32,500 nucleotides of DNA from Prorocentrum cordatum (GCA_963575745.1 CAUYUJ010019941.1:1-32500), one strand, 5' to 3'. Shown: positions 9,341 to 19,399, counted from the stretch's first letter. The notes: a model not told the origin generated them from the sequence alone. Numbers and translations: made by a program.

Positions 9341-9468
9341 CCGAGTGTGATTGTATCATTTGTAGAGAAGTTGTGTCGTGCCCTGGGTGGGGGACCCCAT
9401 TTTGTTCATCACTGTCAGGGCATGTATGTGGCTGAAGTCCTGTTTGTCGCCAGGGAAGTCCCTATCAT

Positions 9469-10008
9469 ATGTTCATGGTGGAAGTGTGCAATGCCGCTTA
9501 CGAGAATGGAGATGCCGGGTATGTTAACAACGTTCAAGACAATCTCGAAGGGATGAGGCCGCTCTTGAAGCGCAGCGCTACGCCAGGCAATAGAACGGGT
9601 GACAACGACGAGGCGTTCAGAATGTCGCATATGAAGTCGAATTTAAATGCTCTCTTGATTTTAGCCATTGTTGCGAAGAACAGATCGGCAACTTGAGCAA
9701 CGCCCAGCAAACGCCTCGGAGCATGTTGCCAAGATTGCCGAAGCCACCCGGCTGGAAATATCCGGGTTGGAGTAGACGGAAGCAGGCCCGTGAACGAATG
9801 TATGGCGGCTGAACATGTCGAAACGTTCCCGGGTGAGTTGACCAGGTTCTTTGATTGGAGGAAAAAGTTGTTGGATGTCTTCGCCCAGGTGAAGCATGGA
9901 TATCGGGAAGCATTGAAACGTGCGAACAACAAACCCAGAACCTTCACGGATGGGGCGTCACCAATCGACGATGACGATGACATGACAAAGATCATGGGCG
10001 GGAGGTAG
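9469..10008 (+). pseudogene. Decayed coding region, possibly a retroelement gag-like relic
   Basis: One frame stays open from the ATG at 9469 to a TAG at 10006-10008, apart from a single TGA at 9694-9696. The second part contains FPGELTRFFDWRKKLLDVFA followed by a basic helix, an Asp run and MTKIMGGR. Beyond the TAG, other frames still look protein-like: KKQEVAQKGILNQ around 10040-10075 and GERGHGFGE around 10260-10290. This suggests frameshifts and stops in an old gene. The pattern of a DW-K-LL helix, then a short helix, then a GxGF motif recalls gag-like domains of protist retrotransposons. That is inference; I see no protease, reverse transcriptase or integrase here. Confidence 0.35.
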
Positions 10009-10439
10009 TCACAGTGATAACACCAAGGCGGCGCGCATCAAGAAACAAGAGGTGGCGCAAAAGGGAATTTTGAATCAGATGATGATGATTACGACCGGTT
10101 GAGCGAGGACCTCTGGCAATTGCGGAATGACATGTTGGAGGGTACGGAATTTTGTGGAAACCGTAGGGGCTAACATGAAGACGACGGCCGAACTGAACAC
10201 CGGAATCTATAAAAATATACACGTGGCATTCCGTTGTTACTAGAGTCTCGTTCTCTGGCAGGTGAACGTGGACATGGATTCGGAGAATAAATGAACGGTA
10301 TGGTGGCCCAGCACGAACAATGAAGAGCGTTGGTGGAGTCTTTGGGGAAATTATGGGTCTGAGCTGCAGATGCGTTACCGCTATTATTCAGGGCTACTGC
10401 GTCGAAGATTAGCATGGTGACTGGCAGTGTGATTGCTTC

Positions 10440-10636
10440 AAGACAGATCGAAAACGGAAAAGGCGGCAACCGAGGGTGTTGTACACATGCGTTGAATGGC
10501 ACGCGAGCAGATGAGAGCGAACAGTTTTAAACGGCGGGTTGTTGTGGGTGTTGTGTTGTGGTTAATGTGTTTGTTTCTGTTGTTGTATGTGGCGGTGTTG
10601 TTGTTGTTACTGCTGTTGTTGTTGTTGTTGTTGTTG
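10440..10636 (+). repeat. Family A repeat, 5'-truncated copy with (TTG)n tail
   Basis: Begins at AGATCGAAAACGG and carries the conserved 3' module: ACCGAGGGTG, then GAATGGCACGCGAGCAGATG, then GAGCGAACAG. It ends in a degenerate TGTTG microsatellite (10545-10636). Only the last part of the unit is present. Confidence 0.75.
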
Positions 10637-10735
10637 AACATTATTAATTCTAAAGAATAATTATTGTTGGGACCCCTGGTGCACGGCCCCCCCGCCGCGC
10701 CTAGGCCGCAGCTACATTTTCATCATTTTTTCGCG
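10637..10735 (+). repeat. Family A repeat, 5' fragment
   Basis: TTCTAAAGAATAATTATTGT followed by GGGACCCCTGGTGCAC matches the start of family A units, then similarity stops near 10700. It is followed by a diverged family B segment, so the copy appears interrupted. Confidence 0.5.
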
Positions 10736-10779
10736 AAAGCTTCAGAAAAGTGGATGGGGTCCAGATCCGGTTGTTTTGT

Positions 10780-11212
10780 TGTAATCCGTTTTCCCTTGCA
10801 AAAAACACTATAAAATGACATTTCTTGTTCTAATATAATCAAATTTCAAGAATCCCTTGCAAAAAATAAGGTAAAGTGGACATTCGCGCGCGCAAGACGA
10901 AATCCTTCCAAAAGCTTAGTGTTCGGAGCGATTTTAACATAAAAACATCAAAAAACCAATGGTTTTTCAACAAAAAAATGTCAAAATCTCATCCCGCGCG
11001 CTCTTGCGGATTCGTAGGAAACCCAACACTTTTTAAACATTTCTGTCAAACGGGCTTTTGCGAGCAACTTTTTCGAACTTCTGCGACAACGGTTGCGCAC
11101 CTGCCAGGGCCATCATCCCTGTCAAATAATACCATGCGGGACACATTCGTTTTTTCTTCGCGCGCGCACGCCGAAATCTCCAAAAACCATTGGGCTTCTT
11201 AAGAATTTTAGC
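10780..11212 (+). repeat. Diverged family B segment
   Basis: Resembles 21610-21900 and 23340-23560: AAAAAACACTAT, a TTGTTCTAA stretch, CTTGCAAAAAATAAGG, CAAACGGGC, TCAAATAATACCA and CGCGCGCACGCCGAAATC in the same order. It lies inside the family A region, more than 10 kb from the main family B array. Confidence 0.65.
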
Positions 11213-11551
11213 ACCGCGCATCATAAAATCACACTTCTGTGGGTTAACAAGGCTTAAGAACTTCTGTGGGTGTACGAACGTAGGCTTAACAACTTCTGTG
11301 GGTGTGTACTCCACGCCAGTGTAGTAGCCACGGTCGTCCGCAGGCCACGAAGTGAAGTGTCCGAACGTCATAGGGCGGGAAGCTGGGTGTGGGTGGTGGC
11401 GAAGAGTCGTGTGGATATTTGGTAGAGCTTGCACTGCCCCCCCACAAAGTGGGGGTATTGGCTGGCGTCGCATGAAAACCCTGGCACTGGTGAGAACACT
11501 GAGCGTTCGGGTAAAGTGATTGTTGTTGTTGTTGTTGTTGTCGTTGTTGAA
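11213..11551. other. Spacer with repeated ACTTCTGTGGGT and a (TTG)n tract
   Basis: ACTTCTGTGGGT occurs three times, at about 11233, 11260 and 11291. A (GTT)n run lies at about 11519-11550 and precedes the next family A unit. The middle is unique with no gene seen. Confidence 0.5.
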
Positions 11552-12137
11552 GTTTCATGTTCAAACGTTCTTATTGTTGATCCCCTCTGCCCAGTATCTG
11601 TCTAATTAAAGTGCCTCTCCCGGGGCACGCGTCCTGTTCTTTACGAGTGAAAATGAGGGGCCATCAAACTGCATTGCTGGGCCCCGAGCTACACCAACAT
11701 CGGCTCCAGCCTGATGTCCTCGCATTGTCTTCCCAAATCGTGCTCTCGCGCGGAACGTCCCCACAATGTTTGCAAAGATCGCGTTGCCGCGTGTGATTTC
11801 ATTGCAAATTTACTCAGACGCCGCAGCCTCGATACTCAGAGATCAAGCTTTCTTACGAATTTACTAACGATTTAAGTTTCGGAATCGCGCTATCGTTCGA
11901 GACTTCTTCGCGATTCATACAGGACGAACGCTTCAGCAACCTGCCTGTCCTTGTCCTTCCTTCCATACATCTTTTCTTGCCCTGCCTTAGGGGCTGCACG
12001 AAATACGGTGGCGAAAAGGGCGGATACCGAGGGTTTGGGACATACGCGTTGAGTGGGCCGCGGGTGGATGAGGGCGAACAGTCTTAAATTGTTTGTTGTT
12101 GTTGTTGCTCCTGTTGTTGTTGCTGTTGTTGGTGTTG
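11552..12137 (+). repeat. Family A repeat unit with (GTT)n tail
   Basis: Starts near TTATTGTTGATCCCCTCTGC and runs through GGGGCACGCG, GGGCCCCGAGCTACA, the CGCGCTCTCGCGCG-type stretch, GATTCATACAGGACG and ACCGAGGGTTTGGGACATAC. It ends in (GTT)n at 12088-12137. It lacks most of the pyrimidine-rich middle section of longer copies. Confidence 0.85.
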
Positions 12138-13048
12138 AATTCTCACTACGGAGGAATATTTATTGTTGAACCCCACCCTCTGGTGACCATTGTGTTTTTG
12201 TCAATGGAAGTGTGTCCCCCGGGGCTCGCACCCAGTTTTTTATCAGGGAAAGTCACGGGGCTCAAATTGGGCCCTTGGCTCCCGCTTTACAACAACAGCA
12301 ACATCAACGGCTCCCGCCTGATACGTCTTCACAGAGTATTCGCAAATCGGGCTCCCACGCGGGACTTCCTCACAATGCACGTACGCACCGCCATCTCGCG
12401 TGGGATTTCTACGCAATCAATTCAGACGATGCGCCCTCGGCGCTCAGGAATCGCGCTCTCGCTTCTGGCTTCTCCCACGATTCACTTGGGAATCGCGCTA
12501 TCGTTTGAGATTCCCGTGCGCTTCATTCAGGAACCATGCTTCAGCAACCCGCCTGCTCGACCTCGTCGCTTGGGCCCGCCCTCCCGACCTGCCCGCGACG
12601 GGCCTGCCCACCCGACCTGCCCGTCTGGTTCTAGCACTTGTTTTTTCCTCCTCTCCTCGTCCTCCCGGCGCGCATTTGGCGCGTCGTAGCTGTCTGTTTT
12701 GTCGCGCGTTTGGCGCCTCCTGTCAGCCAGCTAACGCGTTTGGCGTAGCTCGCTCGCTCGCCAATTGTCTTGCCCACGCGCGCTTTGCGTATGGCTGCTT
12801 CGCTTCGCCCCCCTCCCTCCTGCTAGTTTATCTCGTGCTCCATGTTTCCCCCTCCACCTTCCACCCGTCCTCTCTTCCCTTGTTCTTGGGGCTGCTGTCA
12901 AGGCACGTGGCCGGTAGCGAAGATAGACCCCCAAGGGGGTACGATCGAATACGACGACGGCGGGTACCGAGGGTTGTGGGACATACGTAAAGATCTGGCA
13001 CGTGAGCAGATAGGAGCAAACAGTCTTAAAATGAGTGTTGTTGTTGAT
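12138..13048 (+). repeat. Family A repeat unit
   Basis: The same ordered landmarks as the preceding unit, plus the C-rich middle and a CCCCCAAGGGGG hairpin at about 12931-12942. The tail is short (GTTGTTGTTGATG near 13034-13048). A ~195-codon frame crosses it but is not conserved in other copies. Confidence 0.85.
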
Positions 13049-14009
13049 GTCTCATGCTTAAAGAAAAGGTGTTGTTGATCCCCCCCTCCGGGGCACGTGG
13101 TATTTTTCAATATACAGAGTTTCTGCCGGGCCAGCATCTTTTCTTTATACCGGTGAAAGTGAGGGGTCACCAAATCGGGCCCGTGGCCCCCGAGTTACAA
13201 CAGCAACAGGTCCCGCCTGCTTTGTCCTCACCAGTTATTTCCAATTCGCGCTCTCGCGCGGGATTTTCTCACAATGCATAAACGAGAATCGCGTTTTCGC
13301 GTGGGTGTTGCTCGCAATTGATTCAGACGCCTCGCCCTCGATCCTCGGGAATCGCGCTCTCGCTGTGGGTTCCCTCACGATTTAATTTGGGAATCGCGCT
13401 ATCGTTCGAGCACCCCTTGCGATTCATGCAGAACGCACGCTTCAACAAACCGCCTGTTCGACCTGGCCGCGCGCGCCCGCCTTCAGGACCCGCCCGCTAG
13501 GGTCTACCCGCCCGATCTGCCTGTCTGGTTCTGCCACGTGTTTTCTGCACCTGTCCCCCCTCCTGCCATGTTCTTTCGTGCTCCATCTTCCTCCCTCACC
13601 TGTGCCCCTTCCTTCCATCCGCCGTCCCTTCCGTTACCTTGGAGGCTGGCTGCACGTAGTACATGTTGCATGTAAGAAAGATACCCCCCGAGGGGGTTAC
13701 GATCGACGACGACGAGGGCGGGTGCCGAGGGTTTGGGATACACGTATGAAATGTCACGTGAGCAGACAAGAGCGAACAGCGTTGAAACTAGTGTTAAGTC
13801 GGGCCTGTCCCCCGACAGAGGGGATTTTTGACGAAAAATAGCAAATACCCCCCAACAAATCAAACAATAGTCTAAACATAGTCTGGGGATTTTTTTTTGT
13901 GTGTATTTTTTGTACCTTTTTGGAGCATTTTCGGGGTATTGTTTTATTTGTCATCGAAAATCCCTCTGTAGGGGGACACGCCCGACATAACACTAGTGTT
14001 GTTATTGAC
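13049..14009 (+). repeat. Family A repeat unit split by an inverted-repeat element
   Basis: Starts at TCTCATGCTTAAAGAAAAGG. It carries the full landmark series and the CCCCCCGAGGGGG hairpin (~13685-13698) and ends at GAACAGCGTTGAAACTA. The short GTTGTTATTGAC tail resumes after the 203-bp insertion at 13791-13993. Confidence 0.85.
13791..13993. mobile_element. MITE-like inverted-repeat element with TA target duplication
   Basis: A 203-bp non-coding element whose ends are inverted repeats: GTGTTAAGTCGGGCCTGTCC at the left, and at the right (reverse complement) GTGTTATGTCGGGCGTGTCC. The similarity extends imperfectly through about 75 bp per arm. It is flanked by TA at 13789-13790 and 13994-13995. 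Aligning the host repeat with its neighbour at 13030-13045 shows that removing the element plus one TA leaves a normal GTGTTGTTRTTGA junction. TA duplication and TIRs are typical of Tc1/mariner-derived MITEs. The family itself is not one I recognise. Confidence 0.8.
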
Positions 14010-15445
14010 TTTCCATTTCTGAGAAAATAATTATGGTTGGTCCCCCCTCGCCGGTGCATATTGTTTTTTCTCAATCAAAATGTGCCCCTCGACGCTCGCA
14101 CCCGGTTTTTTGATAGGGAAAGCCTTGGTGCTCAAACTGGGCCCCTGGCCCCCCGGATTAGAACAACAACGGCTCCCACTGAGGTTTCCTCCAAATTTAC
14201 CCAGGACCCCCGTTCCTGAGACTTCCTTACTTTACTCAGGATCGGTATTCCCGCCTGTGGCTTCCTCGCAATTCAGGATCCCCGCTCCCATCTGAGACTT
14301 CCTCAGAACAATTTACTCAGGAACGGCGCTCCCGCTTGAGACTTCCTCGCAATTGAATGCATACTTCTTCCTAATTTAATCAAGACCCCGCTCCCGCCAG
14401 AGAACCCTTCACATGTTATTCAGGAATTGCGCTCTCGCCTGTGACTTCCATGCGATTTGTTTAGAAATCACGATTTCGACGCTCAGGAAACACGCTGCGC
14501 CAAGGACGCCCTTACACTTTACTTAGTAATCGCGCTCTCGCCATACTCAGGCATCCCGCTTGAATGTCCCACCCGCCCGACCCGCCCGTCAGGGGATCGC
14601 CCGCCCGTCGTGGGCTCCCGCCCGAGACTTCCTTCAGGAACGGCGGTTTCGCCTAGGACTTCCTCGAACGTTCACGTTCTTACTTTCCTGCTCCTCCTCC
14701 CTCTCCCTCCTCCCTGCTCTCCTCCCTTCTCGCTCCCTCCTCTCTTCCCTCAGCCTTATGCCTCTCTGCCCTATCCCCTCTCCCTCGTCTCCCTTCTCCC
14801 TCTCCTGCCTCCTCCCTTCTTCCTCCTTTCTTTCCCTCTCCCCTCTCTTTCTCTCTTTACCAACCTCTCGGATCTGTCTTGTTCGCTCTCTCTCTTTCTC
14901 TCTCTCTCTCTCTCTTTCTCCTGCTTTCTCTTTCTCTCTTTTTTTTTTTTCTCTCTCTCTCTCTCTCTTTCTCTCTGCCTCGAATCAGCCGCCCCCCTAT
15001 TCGCTCTTTCTCTCCTGGCGTTTTCCCGTTTCCTTCGTCCTTCCCCCTCCCTTCCTCCCACTCTCCCTCGTTCTCCCCCTCTTCTTTCTGCAGGGCCCAC
15101 AACAATTCCAATGGCGGGCACATGTACGCCCACGAAGGATTGTCCGCCCGTTCAGGTTTGCCCGCCTGTCTAAGCCCGCCGCCCCCCCGCAAAGAGAAAT
15201 AATCCCCCCAAAGGGGGTGTGATCGAAGACGAGAAGGGCGGGTATCGAGGGTGTGGGGAACTCGTTTTGAATGACACGCGGGCAAATAAGAGTGAACTTT
15301 CTTAGGATGATAGTTGTTGTTGTTCCTGTTGTTGTTGTTGTTGTCGGTGTTGTTGTTGTTGCTGTTGTTGTCGTCGTTGTCGTTGTCGTTGTTCGTCGTT
15401 CTTGCTGTTGTTCGTCGTGGTTGTTGTTGGTTTGATGTTGTTGAA
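14010..15445 (+). repeat. Family A repeat unit, enlarged, with long (GTT)n tail
   Basis: Starts at TTTCCATTTCTGAGAAAATA and has the same 5' landmarks. Several extra GACTTCCTC-type subrepeats follow (14215-14470), then an expanded polypyrimidine middle (14680-15085). The 3' module is intact, including the CCCCCCAAAGGGGG hairpin (~15204-15217). The tail (15310-15445) mixes GTT and GTC. Confidence 0.8.
14680..15085. repeat. Polypyrimidine tract inside family A
   Basis: CCTCC, CTCT and TTTC runs, with (CT)n at about 14888-14925 and 14950-14978. It occupies the place of the short C-rich middle of other family A copies. Confidence 0.85.
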
Positions 15446-16277
15446 GGTACGGGGCTTTGATTTTGAAAGAAAAATCGTATTATGGATCCCCTCCAGGGCA
15501 CACTGTGCATTTCAATTCAAAGTACCCCCCCCCCGGGCCTCGTACACTGTTGTCTACAAGGGGGCAGCGAGGGGTCGCCAAATCGGGCCCGTGGCCGCCG
15601 AGCTGCGACAACATCATCTCCCGCTTGCTATTTCCGCACCACGTTTCTCCAATTCGTACTCGCGCGGGGCGTCCCCATAACCTATACAGGGATCGCGCTG
15701 TCGCGCCGGAGTTCCTCGCAATGTAGTCAGACGCCGCGCCCTCGACACCCAGGAATCGCGCTCTCGATGTGGCTTGTCTCACGATTTGCCTCGGCATCGC
15801 ACTACCGCTCGAGACCTCCTCGCGGTTCATGCAGGACGCGCGCTTCAGCAACCCGCCTGCTCGACCTGGCCGCTCGGGCCCGCGTTCCCGACCCGCCCGT
15901 TAGGCTTTACCCGCCTGGTCTGCCCGTGTGGTTTTGCCTCGCGGTTTTTGCTCTTAGCCCCCCTCCTGCGAATCCCGTGTACCATCTTTCTCCCTCCCCC
16001 TTTCACCCGTCTTCTCTTTCCCACGCAGGCAGGGAAGAGCGAACCGACGTAAAATGATTGTTGTTGTTGCTGTTGTTGTTGTTGTTGTTGTGGTTGTTGT
16101 TGTTGTTGTTGTTGTTGCCGGTTGGTTGGTTGGTTGGTTTGTTGGTTGTTGTTGGTGTTGTTGTTGTTGGTTGTTGTTTTTATTGTTGGTGGTGTTGTTG
16201 TTGGCGTTGGCATTGTTATTGTTGTTATGGTTGGTGGTGTTTGTGTTGGTGTCGGTGTTGGTGTTGTTGTTGTTGTT
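15446..16277 (+). repeat. Family A repeat unit lacking the hairpin module, with long (GTT)n tail
   Basis: 5' landmarks run from GATCCCCTCCAGGGCACACT through CGCGCTCTCG to the C-rich middle. It then jumps to GGGAAGAGCGAACCGACGTA at about 16031, so the ACCGAGGGTTTGGG/hairpin module is deleted. The tail is (GTT)n with GGTTGGTT islands, about 16053-16277. Confidence 0.85.
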
Positions 16278-17122
16278 GATCTCTTACTACTGAAGAATAC
16301 TTGTTGTTGATCCCTCCTCTGAGGCACAATGTGTTTTTTTCCGATTGCAGTGCCCATCTCGGGGCTCGCATCCATTTTTACTATCAGGCAAAGTCTTGGG
16401 TCTCTGAATTTGGCCCTCGGCCCCCGAGATACAGCACAAACGGCTCCCGCCTGATACTGCTTTATTTACACTTCGCGTTCGCGTGGGACTTCCTTACAAA
16501 TAATACAGGAATCCAGCTCTCGCGTGGGACCTCCTCACAGTTTATTTAGACGCCGCGCCCTCGACACCCAGAAATCACGTCCTCGCTCTGGCCTTCCCCA
16601 CGATTTACGTGAGAATCGCGCTATCGCTCGAGCACTCCTCGCGATTCATGCAGGACGCACGCTTCAGCAACCCGTCTGCTCGACCTGGCCGCTTGGGCCC
16701 GCCTTCCCGACCCGCCCGATCCGCCCATAGTTTTCTGTTCCTATCCCCCCTTCCTGCAACTCTCTCTCGTGCTCATCTTCCTCCCTCCCCTTTTGTCCGT
16801 TCGTTCCATCCGTCCTCTCTTCCCCTGCCTTGGGAGCTGTACGAAATACACGTTGCAGGTGAGAAAGATATGCCGATATACACCTAAGGGGGTGCGATCG
16901 AAGACGAAGAGGGCGGGTACCGAGAGTTTTGGGATACACATTTCGAATGGCACCTAAGCAGATAGAGCGAACCGTCTTGAGATGATTGTTGTTGGTGGTG
17001 ATGTTGGTGTTGTTGTTGGTGGTTGTGGTTGTGGTTGTGGTGTTGGTGTTGGTGTTGGTGTTGTTGTTGTTGCTGTTGTTGTTGATGTTGTTGGTGGTTG
17101 TGGTGGTGGTGTTGTTGTTCGC
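16278..17122 (+). repeat. Family A repeat unit with long (GTT)n tail
   Basis: Starts at CTCTTACTACTGAAGAATAC, with the full landmark series and GGGCGGGTACCGAGAGTTTT near 16911-16930. The (GTT)n/(GGTT)n tail is at 16982-17122. Last recognisable copy of the array. Confidence 0.85.
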
Positions 17123-17870
17123 CGCGCTTGGCCTTCCCGGGTCCTCTGCAGGCCCCAGGGATGTCAGGGTGGGGGGGTCCCAAGCGGTGTGGTGACCACA
17201 CAATGTGGTCAGTCAGTGTGGATTCAGGGTCACTGCGCGGGGGATTGGGCCTCCGGGGTCCAAAGACCGTGCGGCGACGGACCGTGCGGTAAGGTCTCTT
17301 GGCATTCCGAGGTCACCGCGCGGTCGGTCACCACGTGGGCATGTTATGGTCGGACCGAGGTACAAGATCGAGGTCGGTTCGGGGAGGTTGCCCTAATGTT
17401 CTCCGTGTTTGTCGGGTGTTCTTGTGCAATTTGGGGGAGGGTGCCTTCGAAGGTTCTTCAGTTTGGACCGGCGGGAGGTCTCACGTTGTCTCCAACAGGC
17501 AGCGGCTCGGGAGGAGTGTGTCTGGTCCTGGGGGGAGGCCTTGGCCTCCAGGGCCCAGCTTCCCCTTGGACCCGTTGGCCTCATGCCACACAGGAGGGGT
17601 GCCGTTGTGTCTTGCGGGGAGGCCCCGCGATCCAGGGTCCAGCTTCCCTTACAGAACCCTTTTTCCCCGTGCCGTGTGCAGGCGGCCCTTCCACCAGGCG
17701 ACCAGGCACCTTACCCAGACGCCTGGCGTCTCGAAGAAATGGGAACGGGGGGTTTTAATCCTCTTCGGCCTCTCGGGGCCCTTGCCGGCAGCCCCGCCTG
17801 GCGCGGCGGTTTCGCCCCCCACGTGCCCTGGAGGGTTTCTCCGAAGGGCTTAGGCGACCCGTCCTCATCC
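17123..17870. other. GC-rich spacer with local duplications
   Basis: Contains GTGGTGACCACA-type palindromes (about 17190-17202) and repeated GACCGTGCGG near 17265-17290. An ~85-bp-spaced duplication of GGGGAGGCC...CCAGCTTCCC lies at about 17535-17575 and 17616-17655. Plus-strand frames are open for over 250 codons, but their composition and duplication argue against a protein. Confidence 0.35.
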
Positions 17871-17990
17871 TCCTCCTCAATCTCCTCCTCCCCCTCCCCC
17901 TCCACCACCTCCTCCACCTCCTCCTCCTCCTCCTCCTCCTCCTCCTCCTCCTCCTCCTCCTCCTCCTCGCTCCTCCTCCTCCTCCTCGCC
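17868..17990. repeat. (TCC)n polypyrimidine tract
   Basis: TCC/CTC repeats, nearly pure at 17912-17968. Complementary to the (GGA)n tract at 18266-18412 downstream. Confidence 0.95.
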
Positions 17991-18009
17991 TACGGCCCCA
18001 GGGGAAACC

Positions 18010-18265
18010 GTGCACCGTGCCCTGGCGGCGCGGGCGGGGGCGACCTGGGGTCCTCGAGGGCTCTCGGCGGCGGCGCGCGGCCGCCCCGCCGCCCCCCCGC
18101 GGGCCCTCGCGGGCCCTATCGCAGCCGCGGCGGAGAGGGGGCCTCGGCGAGGGCGTGCGGCGTGCGGGGCGCGCTTGAGGAGGCGCGTGCAAGAGGGGGG
18201 CGTGGCGGGTGGGCTGCGGGTGGGGGAGGGCGAGGCGGGGCCTGGGGCGAAAGAGGGGGGGTGTG
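18010..18265 (+). other. GC-rich coding-like island
   Basis: One frame begins at ATG 18010 with MHRALAARAGATWGPRGLSA and stays open into the GGA tract. Composition is very GC-rich, so long open frames are expected by chance. It may be upstream sequence of the exon ending at 18545, but a frame change would be needed. Confidence 0.2.
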
Positions 18266-18412
18266 CGAGGAGGAGGAGGTGGGAGGAGGAGGAGGAGGAG
18301 GATGAGGAGAGGAGAGGAGGAGGGGGGGGGGGGAGGGGACGGGAGGGGGGCGGGAGGAGGAGGAGGAGGAGGAGGAGGAGGAGGAGGAGGAGGAGGAGGA
18401 GGAGGAGGAGGG
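18266..18412. repeat. (GGA)n polypurine tract
   Basis: GGA/GAG repeats with a G-run near 18322-18340, nearly pure at 18354-18410. In the frame of the downstream candidate exon it encodes 19 Glu codons. Confidence 0.9.
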
Positions 18413-18545
18413 GAAGGTGGGGAATGAGGAGGAGGCCCAGGAAGGAGAGCAATCCCCCAGCCCGCCAGGAACGCCCGAGGACTCGTTGGCGAGGGGGGAC
18501 CCCTACCACGACGAGCTGCTCGCGGCGACCAGGAGGGAGGAGTAA
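18306..18545 (+). CDS. Candidate C-terminal exon with poly-Glu tract, unrecognised
   Basis: After an upstream in-frame TGA (18303-18305) the frame runs through 19 consecutive GAG codons (18354-18410). It then has a non-repetitive, hydrophilic tail that includes EEAQEGEQSPSPPGTPEDSL and DPYHDELLAATRREE, followed by TAA at 18543-18545. The tail has biased codons and a natural residue mix, unlike the repeats around it. No start or acceptor site is clear. No domain recognised. It could be the end of an acidic low-complexity protein. Confidence 0.35.
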   Translation, partial: GEERRRGGGEGTGGGREEEEEEEEEEEEEEEEEEEGKVGNEEEAQEGEQSPSPPGTPEDSLARGDPYHDELLAATRREE

Positions 18546-18654
18546 GGAAGGAGGAGGGATGTGGATATGATAAACCAGCTGCCTGCAGTAAATCCGAGCA
18601 CCAGGCCCGCGCAGCAGCGAAGCGTGAGGGAGGTTGTCGTAAATAGGAATGTTG

Positions 18655-19395
18655 GAGCTTCCCCGGGGCTTCTTGAGGGCCTGTCGGGAGACCTCGAGGT
18701 CCGTTTGGAAATCAGTTGGCGATCTGTAGGGGGACCTCTGGGAGGCCTATTGAGGGTCTATGCTGCCTCTCGGGGAACGTCTTGGGGGCCTCTAAGGGGC
18801 CTCTAAGGGGCATGGTGGGCCTCTTGGGGACAATCCTGTAGGGAAATGCTGCCGAGGCTAGCTTAATTTCCTCGTCTTGGGCCCCTCTTGGTTTGGGGCC
18901 TCTTGGGCCGTCTTGGGGGCATCTTGGGCCGACCGTCTTGAGGGCATTTTGGGCCGTCTTGGAGCCCTCCAGGGCCATCTTGGGGCCCTCATTGGAACCT
19001 GTTGGACTACCTTGGATTTATCTTGAGGGCCTTTTCGGGCCTCTTGCGCTTTCGGAAGCCAAACTGAGGAGGTGTCTTAGAATCTGCCCCCAACCCAACA
19101 GAGAGCAATGATGTTTGTTCTCGAGGGCATATCGGGCGCCCTCTTGAAGCCCTCTTGGATCGTCTTGGGGCCTCTATGGCCGTGTTGGGGCAATCTTGGG
19201 CCATTTTGGGATCCTCTCTGGAGCGTTTGGAGGCCTTGTTGGGCAGTCTTGGGGCCGACTTGGAAACCCTTGGGTCCTCTTTGGTCGTGTTGAGGTAATA
19301 TCTGGCCATCTTGGGACCCTCTTTTCGGGCAGTCTTGGGACCGACTTGGAAGCCGTCTGACAATCTTGTCAGCTGTCTTGGTGCGCTTTGGTAGT
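18655..19395 (+). repeat. Degenerate TCTTGGGG minisatellite, block 2
   Basis: About 740 bp of loosely repeated GGCCRTCTTGGGRCC motifs, in the same orientation as block 1 at 1265-1518. Open frames on both strands follow from the repeat. Confidence 0.75.
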
Positions 19396-19399
19396 TGCT

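Noticed and set aside
12093-12990. Two ~195-codon frames inside a family A unit
   Set aside because: Neighbouring family A units do not keep these frames, and the first starts inside the GTT tail as poly-Leu.
17190-17345. Repeated GTGGTGACCACA-like and GACCGTGCGG palindromes as operator sites
   Set aside because: No gene lies next to them and the region is locally duplicated GC-rich DNA; a regulatory role cannot be supported.
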